64,000 nt of DNA from Nitrososphaeraceae archaeon (GCA_031316115.1 JALDRC010000002.1:1-64000); one strand, 5' to 3'. Numbered from the stretch's first letter, positions 9,240 through 19,185 are shown. Notes: generated from the sequence alone by a model not told the origin. Made by a program: numbers and translations.

Positions 9240-10220
9240 TTATTTCCTAACTTCCAATTCTTTTCTTATCTCTCTAACGAGCTTGGTTACGTCTTCCTTT
9301 TTCAATTCTGGTTTAAAAGACGTGTCAATTTCAACATTAGAAGTCATTTCATCAATAACTTTTTTCATATCTTGTTCAAATCCAGGTTGAGCCCTCTGCC
9401 TAAAAAATCTATCATAATATAAATTAGCTAGAACCGCATCTTTTATTTTGTAGTGTTTGTAAAGTGAGTAAGTAATAATCAAAGGCGCAATAAACCATAG
9501 AATATTTACGAAATGGATTCTCGTGTAGAGTCCAAATATTTCTAGATAGTAGTAAATAAGATCCCCTGCTGTATTTAGGAAAATACCTAGAGCCAGAAGT
9601 GACCAGACAGCAGCAAGTACGCTTTGCCTAAAAATTTGCATACCCAGAATAGCAAAGGAAAATGCAGTCGCAGATGCCACTTCAAATGGTAATCCGAAGA
9701 AATAATCAAATAGGCTATATCCATCCTGTTGGAAAGTGAAGTACGAGTAAAACAACACTATTGCAACTGGAATTCCAACTAACCAAGTTTTTGTTACTGT
9801 ATTTATTTTTGGTCTAAAGAACTTGATATTTCGTACCAGGTGATAAATTGAAAATGGATAGTAAGCAAAATAGAAAAGATCTGCAAAAGAAGGATAAGGA
9901 TCTATTTGTAAAACTATAGTATAATAGTACCACATAATCTCACCGACACTGTAAGATGCGAATCCAATTCCCAATGCAAGGAATGCTGGGCCGAGCACCA
10001 ACCAACGGTAGTATTTTCTTGCAACAATAAATGACGCAATTGCACAAATTATGAGGGATATTGCAGTCAGAAAGTCAATTGGACTCATTTCACCTTCCTT
10101 TTCAGGGAGCATATAGTTGAAAATCTGATAGATTATAGCTAAGGCTGCAATGAGTATTAATATTTTGTAATTTAATACGATTTTTTGGTATGTAGTGGTT
10201 TTGTCTCTGCTATGGGACAA
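9240..10220 (-). CDS. Seven-TM-type sensor-like membrane protein
   Basis: The 326-residue protein begins with a short basic stretch, then about eight hydrophobic segments. It carries the signature DPYPSFADLFYFAYYPFSIY, which I associate with the membrane module at the N-terminus of some diguanylate cyclases and histidine kinases (the 'PSxADxFYLxxYP' motif). Here no kinase or GGDEF domain follows: the last 70 residues are a charged cytoplasmic tail (KKEDVTKLVREIRKELEVRK). It may act as a stand-alone receptor. Start is TTG at 10220. Base composition is a little richer in GC than the flanks. Confidence 0.6.
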   Translation of the reverse strand: MSHSRDKTTTYQKIVLNYKILILIAALAIIYQIFNYMLPEKEGEMSPIDFLTAISLIICAIASFIVARKYYRWLVLGPAFLALGIGFASYSVGEIMWYYYTIVLQIDPYPSFADLFYFAYYPFSIYHLVRNIKFFRPKINTVTKTWLVGIPVAIVLFYSYFTFQQDGYSLFDYFFGLPFEVASATAFSFAILGMQIFRQSVLAAVWSLLALGIFLNTAGDLIYYYLEIFGLYTRIHFVNILWFIAPLIITYSLYKHYKIKDAVLANLYYDRFFRQRAQPGFEQDMKKVIDEMTSNVEIDTSFKPELKKEDVTKLVREIRKELEVRK

Positions 10221-10978
10221 ACGATTTAATTTTATGATCTTTAATTAATAAAGATTTTCTACTTGTTATTGTAACATTATCAGTCCACAGCATTCTGATT
10301 CTGTTTCTATTGATGCGATTTCGAAATGTCTAGAAAATCCTATCAACTTCTAAATATAGGTATATATTTTCTGTCTTCCCGAATTCATAGAACCTGATTT
10401 ATCGTAATCTGTCATCTAAACTACTTGTAATTCATGCACTTTTAAAAGAATTAACTTTTTTTGATCAAATAAATCTACTAACATCTGAAATTGAATTTTT
10501 TGAATATAAACAACTTTTTTAGTATTTGAAGGAAAGATACTAAATCATATGTTGTGAATAGAATGCTAGTACTGCGTTAAATAATGAATATTAATTCTTA
10601 GAGATCTAGTCAACAAATAAATATATAAAAAAGCTATTACCGGTGATTGAGATAATCTATTTGATTATGGATATAGTTCAAGGGGTACATATCATGATTT
10701 CTCAGAAATAGAGATGTCAAAATAGTTGTTAAAAATCTAGAAAGCTAGCGATAGTTAAGGAACTAATTTCGAGTATAGCAACAGTATCAGAAATTCAATT
10801 TGTCGAACTCATCCAGGAAGTCTGGGGCGATCACACATCGGACACTTAGGGGCTAAAATTAGTAGGGCAGTTGAAGATGTCCAAAATGCCATATAGATAT
10901 TGGGTTAGTAGATTGTTAGGAGGAGAACAAGACCAGAAATAACTTTTTATTCACTCCACAAGAGTTGTGTTAGTAGAT
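10221..10978. other. Intergenic stretch with a decayed coding trace
   Basis: Mostly AT-rich spacer. Between about 10740 and 10920 broken frames read like protein (KELISSIATVSEIQFVELIQ, then EVWGDHTSDT; another frame gives GHLGAKISRAVEDVQNAI), suggesting the remains of a gene. No family could be assigned. Confidence 0.3.
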
Positions 10979-11479
10979 ATGGCAGATCTCTATGACGAAT
11001 GGGGATTCTTGGACCTGGAAGCAAGTACACGCTTCGAAATAACAAGAAAAAAGTACTTGGAAGAACTGGAACCAGCTGACGAAGGCAAGGGCGACCAATC
11101 AGTGCGCTGGGATTGTATTCTCATCTTACAGAGAACAGCGGAAGAGGTGCGAGACATAAACCCCAAGTTATTTGACGAGATAGGAGAACTGTTAGCCTCG
11201 ATTTTACTGACAGACCCATCTGGATTTGTACGACATGAGGCGGCGTTTATGCTAGGATATCTAGACATGTACAAACAGAAAGATGCACTCAGAAAAGCCG
11301 CACTTCACGACAAGATCGATGTTGTGAGACATGAAGCTGTAGAGGGTCTTGGTTTGCAAAGAGATGGCGACGTAGGATTCTTTGAGGGGGTGATTGAGAA
11401 TGATTCAAGTGAGGGTGTCAAAGAAACTGCAGTCATCTTTGTGAAGAGGGCGAAAAGACTTAAAAAGTTCAATCTTTGA
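10979..11479 (+). CDS. HEAT-repeat (PBS lyase-like) protein
   Basis: The 166-residue soluble protein carries alpha-helical HEAT/PBS-lyase-type repeats in its second half: SGFVRHEAAFMLGYLDM, DVVRHEAVEGLG and EGVKETAVIFVKRAK. The paired 'VRHEA' helices match the family that includes deoxyhypusine hydroxylase and phycobilin lyase-like scaffolds. The histidine-glutamate pairs (RHEA twice) are also the metal ligands of deoxyhypusine hydroxylase, but only two are present, so a scaffold role is likelier. I chose ATG 10979; a GTG at 10967 is possible. Local GC is about 50%, far above the flanks, suggesting acquisition or strong codon selection. Confidence 0.65.
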   Translation: MADLYDEWGFLDLEASTRFEITRKKYLEELEPADEGKGDQSVRWDCILILQRTAEEVRDINPKLFDEIGELLASILLTDPSGFVRHEAAFMLGYLDMYKQKDALRKAALHDKIDVVRHEAVEGLGLQRDGDVGFFEGVIENDSSEGVKETAVIFVKRAKRLKKFNL

Positions 11480-11932
11480 GATGTTGTGTACAACCCAAGC
11501 TCGTAAAATAGTAGTTTCACAAATAGTATATCTGTTTTCACTGCCAATGTGGATAGAGTAACAGGGTTAGGGCTTTGTACTATATACATTGATAGAAATC
11601 AGCTAATCTTTATCTGGCAGAAGATAGGAAAGTCCAGAACAATCCTTAATACATCAGATAGAAATTCCTGCAAGTTTAAATGTACTAATACCTTGTTCTG
11701 AAGAGACAGTCCCACCTCAAATATTAATCATTCTTGCAATCCAAACACAAAATAAGAGATTGTGTCGGCATCATAGTTATACCAGAAATAAAGGTCGGCT
11801 AGGAAGTGGTTGCGGGTTATTCACAATACATCCTAGACAACCTCATATATGATATCCCCTTGGGGCACAAATAATTGCCTGATTCTAATATTTCATACTA
11901 GAACTTGCCAAGCTAGAAAAAGATCTTGACTT
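11480..11932. other. Gene-free spacer
   Basis: Higher GC than most spacers here, but no frame reads as a protein family on either strand; minus-strand open frames at 11305-11589 are shadows of the HEAT-repeat gene and its tail. Confidence 0.3.
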
Positions 11933-12751
11933 CTAAACTCTTCTGCTCGTGCACAAGAGGTTAGTATACCAACCCCAAGTTCGCATTACTTCGTTCTGGC
12001 TACTAACATCTTCCATCCTTTCTTTTTCAATTCCCCTCATTTGTTCAACCCCAACTTTGATTAGCTTCTGTCTCACGTTATCAATGAATTGCATTTCGAA
12101 TCCAGATTCCTCAATAGTTTTCAGAAATTCATAAGGGTCTTGATTATTCCTCCGTAATCCGTTGGGCCAAAACTCTAGCATTATAGTCATTCCCTCATTA
12201 CAACCTAACAGTTTACTCATTCCCTGGAAAGCCCTATATTCTGATCCCTCTATGTCCATCTTAATGAAATCGACCTTTGTATCACTAACCTTTTTTTCAA
12301 AGTAATCATCGAGTGTAACAACATCGACTGTGATGGCGTTTTGAAAGTTTAACTCTAATAGACTGTTCTCAGAGCTTTCATCTGGAGAGAGGTACAATGA
12401 AGCTTTACCATTCTTGTCTGAAACTGCGGCTTCTACCAGTCTTACGTTATTATAATTATTTTCTCTGATGCTTGCCTTAACTAAATCAGCGTTACGTGGG
12501 TATGGCTCGAAGGCAAACACTTTGCCTTTTTCACCGATGATACTTCTTGCTAAAAATGTATAAAATCCAACGTTCGCCCCCAAGTCTAGGAAAGTCATTC
12601 TTGTCTTCAGGTGTTTTCGAAAGACCTTGATATCGAATCCCTCATCTACGTACCATCCATGTTGCTCTATCTGCCTTGAAACGTCTGGGTCGTCCTTATC
12701 CAGAACCAATCTAAAGGTGCCAAGATCATAGACGAATGTATTTTTTAACAT
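11933..12751 (-). CDS. FkbM-family SAM-dependent methyltransferase
   Basis: The protein has the FkbM layout. A SAM-binding motif I reads TFLDLGANVGFYTFLARSII. Next is FAFEPYPRNADLVKASI (motif II acidic residue), then LVEAAVSDKNGKASLYLSPD, the variable loop, and the family hallmark VDVVTLDDYF followed by VDFIKMDIEGSEYRAFQGM. These enzymes O-methylate sugars or other small hydroxylated groups, often in surface glycans. About 272 residues from the ATG at 12751; a TTG at 12769 adds six. A TATA-like CTTAAATAAT lies about 45 bases upstream. It stands alone, with no sugar-transferase neighbours. Confidence 0.85.
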   Translation of the reverse strand: MLKNTFVYDLGTFRLVLDKDDPDVSRQIEQHGWYVDEGFDIKVFRKHLKTRMTFLDLGANVGFYTFLARSIIGEKGKVFAFEPYPRNADLVKASIRENNYNNVRLVEAAVSDKNGKASLYLSPDESSENSLLELNFQNAITVDVVTLDDYFEKKVSDTKVDFIKMDIEGSEYRAFQGMSKLLGCNEGMTIMLEFWPNGLRRNNQDPYEFLKTIEESGFEMQFIDNVRQKLIKVGVEQMRGIEKERMEDVSSQNEVMRTWGWYTNLLCTSRRV

Positions 12752-13004
12752 TTTTTGTGCACATCTCAAAAACCCAGTTAATTTTTTTGGCAGTATTATT
12801 TAAGATATTTGTTAATTAACAATCTTATACAAGGTCGACCCCGAGTAATTAACTGCAAACTAATGTCAAAGGGCAGATTCTTAGGGTACAAGTATTATTA
12901 GTCACATATAACCTAAAAAAATTGATCCTAAAAATTGCATCAATTTTAGTTTGCAGACAGACTGGCATAAAGACAGAGCATTCCTAAATCAATACACTAT
13001 CTGT
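12752..13004. other. Intergenic spacer
   Basis: Holds the upstream region of the methyltransferase gene; nothing else recognised. Confidence 0.3.
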
Positions 13005-13251
13005 ATGAGTTCAACCAGCAATGGATTCAATAAGGCTACTGCATTTAAGGATAAAAGCTTCAATGTAGATAGTCTCAATCATAATCGTTGTGATACAGTA
13101 AACTACCCTATCGCTAATCTTATTTCATATGCTTATTCAATTCAGATGACTATACTTAAAATACAATCTCGAAAAAATAGACCCAGACAAAAATGATCTC
13201 AGTCTAGTAGATTTTCAACCAGCAGTAACTGATTCTTATTTGTTAAATTGA
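13005..13251 (+). pseudogene. Possible frameshifted small gene, unidentified
   Basis: From the ATG at 13005 one frame reads MSSTSNGFNKATAFKDKSFN and onward to about 13170. A second frame then reads IDPDKNDLSLVDFQPAVTDS to a stop at 13251. The two halves look like one protein split by a single-base shift. No family recognised, and chance open frames cannot be excluded. Confidence 0.25.
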
Positions 13252-13444
13252 CAAGTCATATATGCAAAGATCTTGGTTCTATAGTACTATATTAGATTGT
13301 AGAAAAAAATCTCAATATATTTGGAACAAAAGCTTCGATCTGAATATAAGAAACTATCTACTAGCTAAAGTTGACAATTAGAAAAGATAAACTAATAAGT
13401 ATAAATTTATTACTATTTGAAATATTGCAGATATTTGGATGAAT

Positions 13445-13530
13445 CCATGATGATAGTATCATAGAAACAACCGAACCCGTTAGTTTAAAGCATGAATATA
13501 GTATTCTACCCAATGTTGAACGTTTTGTTC
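13445..13530 (+). repeat. Dispersed palindromic element, copy 4
   Basis: CCATGATGATAGTATCATAG is followed by AAACAACCGAACCCGTTAG and TTTAAAGCATGAATATAG. The tail ACCGAACCCGTTAGTTTAA links this copy to those at 6145 and 21412, although its palindrome has diverged. Confidence 0.45.
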
Positions 13531-13551
13531 TTAAAGAGAATAACCTATTCA

Positions 13552-14298
13552 ATATCTTGATAAAAATTTTTTAACAGTTATTGTTATGTACTATTAACAT
13601 CATCAAGAATTTCTTAACACATTAAATTTTTGAAAAGTTTAAAACTAACTAATTAAATTTAAATTCAGTAGGCCCGCCATTTTATCATAAATTCTATAAC
13701 AATAATTAACAACTAAAATAAAAGAGTAAAATAATTTGTTTATTTACTTATTTTTTTATCAAATAATTTATAATAAATATCAAATTATAATTAATTCTTA
13801 AAACTTTAGAAATATGGAAAGAAGTTATCTTGTCGTTTCTAATTTATTAAACTATTGATTGTCTGTATATTGATAGTTTTACCAATATAATTTAATTACT
13901 TGACAAGGAGTTTATATATCTATTAAAAACGGTAGGTTCAATAAAAAGTAAAAATTTTCGACGTCGAAAAAATTCACATTAGAAAATTTAAGATTGAACA
14001 AAGAGAAGTAACGCTTAGAGTTAATTCTTTATTAAGTACATGATAATATCATAATAAGATAATTAATATAGTACAAAATATTTTGAATACTATGATTAGC
14101 CGAAAATCGGTTTTATTAATTCAATTTGTATTTGTCTTTTGCAATTAACATGTGATATTAAAATCCAATGTTCTAACATTATTTTAGTATATTTTGGATC
14201 TTAAATGTTCACAACGATTTTTCAAGATATTTGTACTTAAATAAAACCAGAGAATGAGATTACCCATCTCATTTATTAATAGTTTCACTTTTGATAAT
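13552..14298. other. AT-rich intergenic region upstream of the BNR-repeat gene
   Basis: Very AT-rich; no coding frame seen. TTAAATA at about 14238-14244 is a likely TATA box for the following gene, which favours the ATG at 14299. Confidence 0.35.
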
Positions 14299-16095
14299 AT
14301 GCATTCTAAGATTGGAATATTTTTAGTCTTCTTATTTGCAACTGTATTATTAGTTCCAGTATCAACCTCTCCATTAGTAAATGCTCAAGGATATAATGAT
14401 AATCAATATTATCATCAAGATTTTTATAAAAAGGATAATTATCTTTTTGAAGATAATAATCAACCAGATTACAATGATAAAAACGGTAGAGATTATTATT
14501 ATCACTATCCATCAAAAGACAAACAATTCAATCAACTAGTACAAGAGTGTGAAGATTGCTTTTTACAAGAATTATATTACCAATTATCCGATAAACAAAG
14601 ATATTTCTTTTTTGATGCTATTGAATATGAGTTTGGTTCTTTAGAAAAATTATGTAAATTAATTGTTAATTACCAGATATCAGAACAAGAACTAAAAGAT
14701 ATTCTAAGACATATTCTAGTACAACTATTTGACAAAGTAGGATATGATAATGATATTGATAAAATCAATTCTTACTATTCTTATGATAAATACGATAATG
14801 ATTATTACAAGTCAATTCCTTCTCAAAAAATAGACGAAATAATTAATAATATTATTGAGTGTTTATTTCCAAATCCAATAATATATGTGGTATGGCAAGA
14901 TGATGCTACTGGTAGCAACGATATCTTTTTTGCAGCAAGTACTGACAACGGTCATACATTTAGCACACCAGAAAACCTAAGTAATAATTTAGGCAATTCT
15001 ATTACCCCACAAATAGCAGCAGAAGGAGATAATGTTTATGTGGTGTGGCGAGATAACACCCCGGGTAACTTTGATACCTTCATTTCAGTAAGCAATGACA
15101 ACGGTCATACATTTAGCACACCAAAAAACCTAAGTTATAATTTAGGTGACTCTAATGATCAACAAATAGCATCAGAAGGAGATAATGTGTATGTCGTGTG
15201 GCGAGATAACACCCCTGGTAACTTTGATATCTTCTTTTCAGTAAGCAATGACAACGGTCATACATTTAGCACACCAAAAAACCTAAGTTATAATTTAGGT
15301 GACTCTTCTTTCCCACAAATAGCATCAGAAGGAGATAATGTGTATGTTGTATGGGTAGATGGAATTTCAGTCAACTTTGATATCTTGTTTTCATCTAGTA
15401 CCAATAATGGCAAGTCTTTCAGTCCCCCAGATGTCATCAGTGATAACACAGGTCAATCAAGTCCGCAGATAGCAGCCAAAGGAGATAACGTCTTCGTGGT
15501 ATGGTCGGGTAGTACTCCAGTAGGTACTGATATCTTGTTTTCATTTAGTACCAATAATGGCAAGTCATTCAGTCCACCAGATAACATCAGTAATACCCCA
15601 ACTCTATCCATTTTTCCACAAATAGCCATAAAGGGATACAATGTCTACTTGGTGTGGGAAGATAGAGTTGGTGGTGACAATAATATCTTCATTTCATTTA
15701 GTACCAATAACGGCAAGTCATTCAGTCCACCAGATAACATCAGTGATAACATAGGGATCTCCGGTCGTCCACAGATAGTCGCTAAAGGAGATAACGTCTA
15801 CTCGGTATGGGAAGATAATACTCCTAGCCCCCCTGGTATATTATTTTCATTTAGTACCAATAACGGCAAGTCATTTAGCCAACCAAATGATATTAGTGGC
15901 AATATAGGACCTTCTCTTAATCCACATATAGCCGCCAAAGGAAATAATGTATATGTAGTGTGGGAGGATATTGTTCAAGGTAGTAAAGATATATTATTTT
16001 CATTTAGTACCAATAACGGCAGGTCATTTAGCCAACCAGATGACATCAGTAATAGTCCAGGTAATTCTAATAGTCCAGAGATATCAGTATGGTAG
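14299..16095 (+). CDS. Secreted protein with eight BNR/sialidase-like repeats
   Basis: From ATG 14299 the protein has a clear signal peptide (MHSKIGIFLVFLFATVLL... VNAQ). An Asn/Tyr/Asp-rich spacer follows, then a helical block (YQLSDKQRYFFFDAIEYEFG). Eight tandem repeats of about 51 residues fill the C-terminal two thirds. Each repeat reads VYVVWxD...DIxFSxSxNNGxxFSxPxxIS..G.S..PQIAAKGDN. The S-x-D/N-x-G-x-x-F core is the Asp-box (BNR) turn of sialidase-type propellers, and eight blades would close a propeller. No sialidase catalytic residues were recognised, so binding is likelier than hydrolysis. Repeats 2 and 3 are nearly identical at DNA level, showing recent duplication. An in-frame ATG at 14254 is the alternative start. 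Confidence 0.8.
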   Translation: MHSKIGIFLVFLFATVLLVPVSTSPLVNAQGYNDNQYYHQDFYKKDNYLFEDNNQPDYNDKNGRDYYYHYPSKDKQFNQLVQECEDCFLQELYYQLSDKQRYFFFDAIEYEFGSLEKLCKLIVNYQISEQELKDILRHILVQLFDKVGYDNDIDKINSYYSYDKYDNDYYKSIPSQKIDEIINNIIECLFPNPIIYVVWQDDATGSNDIFFAASTDNGHTFSTPENLSNNLGNSITPQIAAEGDNVYVVWRDNTPGNFDTFISVSNDNGHTFSTPKNLSYNLGDSNDQQIASEGDNVYVVWRDNTPGNFDIFFSVSNDNGHTFSTPKNLSYNLGDSSFPQIASEGDNVYVVWVDGISVNFDILFSSSTNNGKSFSPPDVISDNTGQSSPQIAAKGDNVFVVWSGSTPVGTDILFSFSTNNGKSFSPPDNISNTPTLSIFPQIAIKGYNVYLVWEDRVGGDNNIFISFSTNNGKSFSPPDNISDNIGISGRPQIVAKGDNVYSVWEDNTPSPPGILFSFSTNNGKSFSQPNDISGNIGPSLNPHIAAKGNNVYVVWEDIVQGSKDILFSFSTNNGRSFSQPDDISNSPGNSNSPEISVW

Positions 16096-17145
16096 TTTGT
16101 AATATTTCTCAACATAAAATAAAATGATGACACTCTAGTTATTTTTCCTCCTTTTCTTATCTGTTTTGTTGGATTTATTTAAGTGAGAAATATTATTAAT
16201 TTTGATTTAAAATGTAGATTGAACTTAATAAATGAAATGAATATTTATATTTCATTAAATCAAATATTAGCTATGTCTAACACAAATACTTCATCAACAA
16301 CACTACATAAACATGAATATATTATAACATAAACTAAAGATTAGGAGTGATATAATAGTAGATCTATTAAATTATCTGTCGTAATAAGTCAAGGCAAAAT
16401 AATAGAAGAATTAAAAAAATATGATAAAGGCAATTGAGCTATTAATTGAAGCTACAAAAGAAGAGACAGAAAGACAAAAAATAATAACAAAATGACAATT
16501 GAAACATCAGTTTAATATTTGTCTCTGACAAATCATAGTTTTAAAGAAATTGTAAAAATTGTTGGTAATTATGATTTTTATCTTAAAAGACAAAAAATAA
16601 ATCATCTTTCTTTTACAAATCACAAGCCAGATGGTGGAACTATTGTCATTTCGATATAATATCAATGAGATAAGAAAATTAAAATCAATACTGAATCAAA
16701 CACAACTAGATGAAAATGAATTTATTAAATCTTGTAGTTAACAATCAGTATGCATGAAATTTAAAAAATTTTAAATAACAAAAATGGATTTTTTATGTTA
16801 TCAAAATTATATATTCAATTGAAATTTTTCACAACTCTCACCGAACCAGCATGTTAATGTTATATTTGCTATAAAAATTGATTCTCAGAAATAATAAAAT
16901 AATTCAACGAAAAATTTTTAAATATACCTTTTGATTTCAAATGCCACTTATATATTATGTAACTCTATAAAGACAATATAAATACCTCTTGACTAAATTG
17001 ATATTGTTTTCTTTTACAAATTATTTTTTTGAACATTTCTTTTTCAGAAAAAACCAGTTATCATAAATTAATTTTTGGTGCAATATTTGCAAAATTATAA
17101 AAGGTTTTAATAGATAATTATCAGTCTACAAATTCAAAAGTCTCT
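16096..17145. other. Intergenic region with decayed coding traces
   Basis: Broken plus-strand frames between 16270 and 16660 read like protein (VISQGKIIEELKKYDKGN; LLIEATKEETERQKIITK; FKEIVKIVGNYDFYLKRQK; LSFTNHKPDGGTIVIS) but are cut by many stops. A gene has probably eroded here; no family assigned. At 16838-16862 CTCACCGAACCAGCATGTTAA weakly resembles the tail of the dispersed palindromic element. Confidence 0.3.
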
Positions 17146-17700
17146 TTAAGATTCATTTTCATGCTGATATTCTTTGTATTTTTTAAGGCTAATCAGGTAA
17201 GCTATTTCGATTTTAAAACTACTATTGGGATATCCAGTTTTGACTGTATAAAGGGAAGATCCAAAAACCCGATCCGCGTTTTTTGGAAAGTCTACTGGTC
17301 TGAGGTAATGTTCTAATTCATTGTTTATTTTATCTGATTCTGGTATTTTCAAAGTTTCGTTGAAAATGAACTTACTAGAATAATTTCCCATTTGAAGAGC
17401 GTAACCAAAATCATTTGCAAACTTTCGTAGAACATGTATAGGGGTTTTGATAGTTATATCTTGAAGTGTATGTGGAAAAATTCGAAAAACTGTCTGGATT
17501 GAATGATTTCTATCTTTTAAATTAGCATCTATTAACAAATAGTACTCTTTAGATATTTGTTTTATAAAAATACCCTTCACTATATTATTTGCCTTCAATT
17601 TGTGTATATGGTCTGGAGACTTTAATGCCTCTTGTACATCATCTTTGGTAATACCGTATGGTTTCATTAAGTATTCATAGACAGGATCTGAGTCATGCAT
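17146..17700 (-). CDS. Conserved hypothetical protein
   Basis: A 184-residue soluble protein from an ATG at 17700. It begins MHDSDPVYEYLMKPYGITKD and alternates helical and strand-like parts (IFIKQISKEYYLLIDANLKD, then IQTVFRIFPHTLQDI). No signal peptide, cysteine cluster or nucleotide-binding motif is visible. The IS3-family element inserted only about 60 bases upstream of its start, so the promoter may be altered. I do not recognise the family; base composition and codon use look native. Confidence 0.6.
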   Translation of the reverse strand: MHDSDPVYEYLMKPYGITKDDVQEALKSPDHIHKLKANNIVKGIFIKQISKEYYLLIDANLKDRNHSIQTVFRIFPHTLQDITIKTPIHVLRKFANDFGYALQMGNYSSKFIFNETLKIPESDKINNELEHYLRPVDFPKNADRVFGSSLYTVKTGYPNSSFKIEIAYLISLKKYKEYQHENES

Positions 17701-17754
17701 ATCTTATGTTGTATTATGAGATCCGAAAGCTAAATAATTGTTTTGGGAATATTT

Positions 17755-17759
17755 TATAG
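17755..17759 (+). repeat. Left target-site duplication TATAG
   Basis: TATAG here and at 19235-19239 bracket the IS3-family element, the 5-bp duplication expected for some IS3 subgroups. Confidence 0.55.
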
Positions 17760-17794
17760 TGGTCTGGACCCATTAAAAATGAGAACACCTTGTA

Positions 17795-18175
17795 ATGGAG
17801 ACTTTTTTACTCCTAGCCACGTTATTAGAGGAGGTCAGACAGATGCAAGGTGTTAGTAAAAACAATAACCACAACAGCAATACTAAGAGTAGAAGATGGA
17901 CACCAGAAGACAAGACAAGGATTGTAATGGAATCACTGACTACAAATATCATAGTAGCAGAACTATGTAGAAAGTACAATCTAAATCCAAATGTGTTCTA
18001 TAACTGGAAACAGAAATTTATTGAAGGAGGTAAGAGAGCATTGTCAGGTTCCAGTAAAGATAACATCAACAAGGATCTGGAAACAGAAAATGAACGTCTA
18101 AAGAGAATAATTGGTGAACAGACAATAGCAATAGATGCTTTTAAAAAAACGTTAGAAACAGGGAGGAAAGGTTAG
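17795..18175 (+). CDS. IS3-family transposase OrfA (DNA-binding)
   Basis: The 126-residue protein has a helix-turn-helix of the IS3 OrfA type (SRRWTPEDKTRIVMESLTTN, then VAELCRKYNLNPNVFYNWKQKF). A leucine-zipper-like coiled coil follows (DLETENERLKRIIGEQTIAI). It recognises the inverted repeats. Near its end an A7 run at 18143-18149 lies where the -1 frame is open into orfB (from 18145), the usual IS3 set-up for a frameshifted OrfAB transposase. The stop at 18173-18175 nearly touches the orfB start. Confidence 0.85.
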   Translation: METFLLLATLLEEVRQMQGVSKNNNHNSNTKSRRWTPEDKTRIVMESLTTNIIVAELCRKYNLNPNVFYNWKQKFIEGGKRALSGSSKDNINKDLETENERLKRIIGEQTIAIDAFKKTLETGRKG

Positions 18176-18177
18176 CG

Positions 18178-19185
18178 GTGGTAGAGACAATAGTAGATAA
18201 CAAAAACAACACCACACCAAGAAGGATTAGCATTAGAAAGGCACTGAGATATTCTGGATGTAGTAAAAATATGTACTACGGAAATAAAGGTAACAGATAT
18301 GCTATTGCTACTGCTGCAGCAACTGCAGCAACTGCAGCAACTGCAGCAACTGCAGCAACTGCAGCAACTGCAGCAACTGCAGCAACTGCAGCAACTGCAG
18401 CAACTGCAGCAACAACAATGATAGAACAAGAGATACAAAGAATCTCCCTACAAAGACCAACCTATGGTACCAGAAGAATGGCTGCAATGCTGACAAGAGC
18501 ATTAGGAATATCCATCAACAGAAAGAGGGTACAAAGAATATTTAGAAAAATGGGTTACATTACGCCCTCTAAAAGTAAGAAGGAAATTCTTCGTAATAAA
18601 ATACCAAATGTAAAAGCAAATAGACCAAACCAAGTATGGGAAGCAGATCTTACCTACGTACACTGTGGTATTGATGGATGGGGTTACCTGTTCAATGTGT
18701 TTGATGTATATACAAGGGAATGGGTTGACTACTGTTTTGATCTGTCTGCAGTAAAGGAAAATGCAATAATAGCGATAGAAACTGCTCTTGTAACACATAA
18801 ATGTATAGTACCTGAAAACCTGGTTATCAGAACAGACAACGGTTCACAGTATACCAGCAAAGCATTTAGAAAATCTATCTCTGTACTGGGATTAAAACTG
18901 GAACATATCTACTACAACACACCAGAACAGAATGAACACATTGAATCATTCCACAAGACACTAAAGAAGGAGTATATTTGGACAAATGATTTCCAAAACT
19001 ATCAGGAAGCAGAATCAGTACTCATAGATGCATTCACTGATTACAACCAGAACAGAATACACTCTGCACTACGGTATCTTACACCCGTTGAGTTTATTTC
19101 AAAATGGAAACTGCAACAACAAATTATTGACAGGGAGAATGAAAAGGAGAAGGTGATAAATATTGGGAATGAGAGAAAATATTAG
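18178..19185 (+). CDS. IS3-family transposase OrfB (integrase core) with in-frame Ala-Thr-Ala repeat
   Basis: The 335-residue OrfB carries the HTH_21 region (RPTYGTRRMAAMLTRALGI) and an rve integrase core with the DDE triad: D in WEADLTYVH, D in VIRTDNGSQYTSK, E in HIESFHKTLKKEY. It cuts and joins the element's ends. A strong Shine-Dalgarno (GGAGG) at 18162-18166 precedes the GTG start, so OrfB may be made by coupled initiation as well as frameshifting. Residues about 41-80 are a pure Ala/Thr tract encoded by roughly eleven copies of a 9-base unit, not part of the normal fold and likely a recent expansion between the N-terminal linker and the HTH_21 domain. Confidence 0.85.
   Translation: MVETIVDNKNNTTPRRISIRKALRYSGCSKNMYYGNKGNRYAIATAAATAATAATAATAATAATAATAATAATAATAATTMIEQEIQRISLQRPTYGTRRMAAMLTRALGISINRKRVQRIFRKMGYITPSKSKKEILRNKIPNVKANRPNQVWEADLTYVHCGIDGWGYLFNVFDVYTREWVDYCFDLSAVKENAIIAIETALVTHKCIVPENLVIRTDNGSQYTSKAFRKSISVLGLKLEHIYYNTPEQNEHIESFHKTLKKEYIWTNDFQNYQEAESVLIDAFTDYNQNRIHSALRYLTPVEFISKWKLQQQIIDRENEKEKVINIGNERKY
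18311..18417 (+). repeat. 9-bp tandem repeat (GCAACTGCA)n inside transposase
   Basis: The unit GCAACTGCA repeats about eleven times without interruption, in frame, encoding Ala-Thr-Ala. Because the unit is a multiple of three, copy-number changes keep orfB open. GC here is well above the local average. Confidence 0.9.

Noticed and set aside
18172-18438. Minus-strand Cys-rich (SCC)n frame
   Set aside because: Antisense reading of the GCAACTGCA repeat in the transposase gene.
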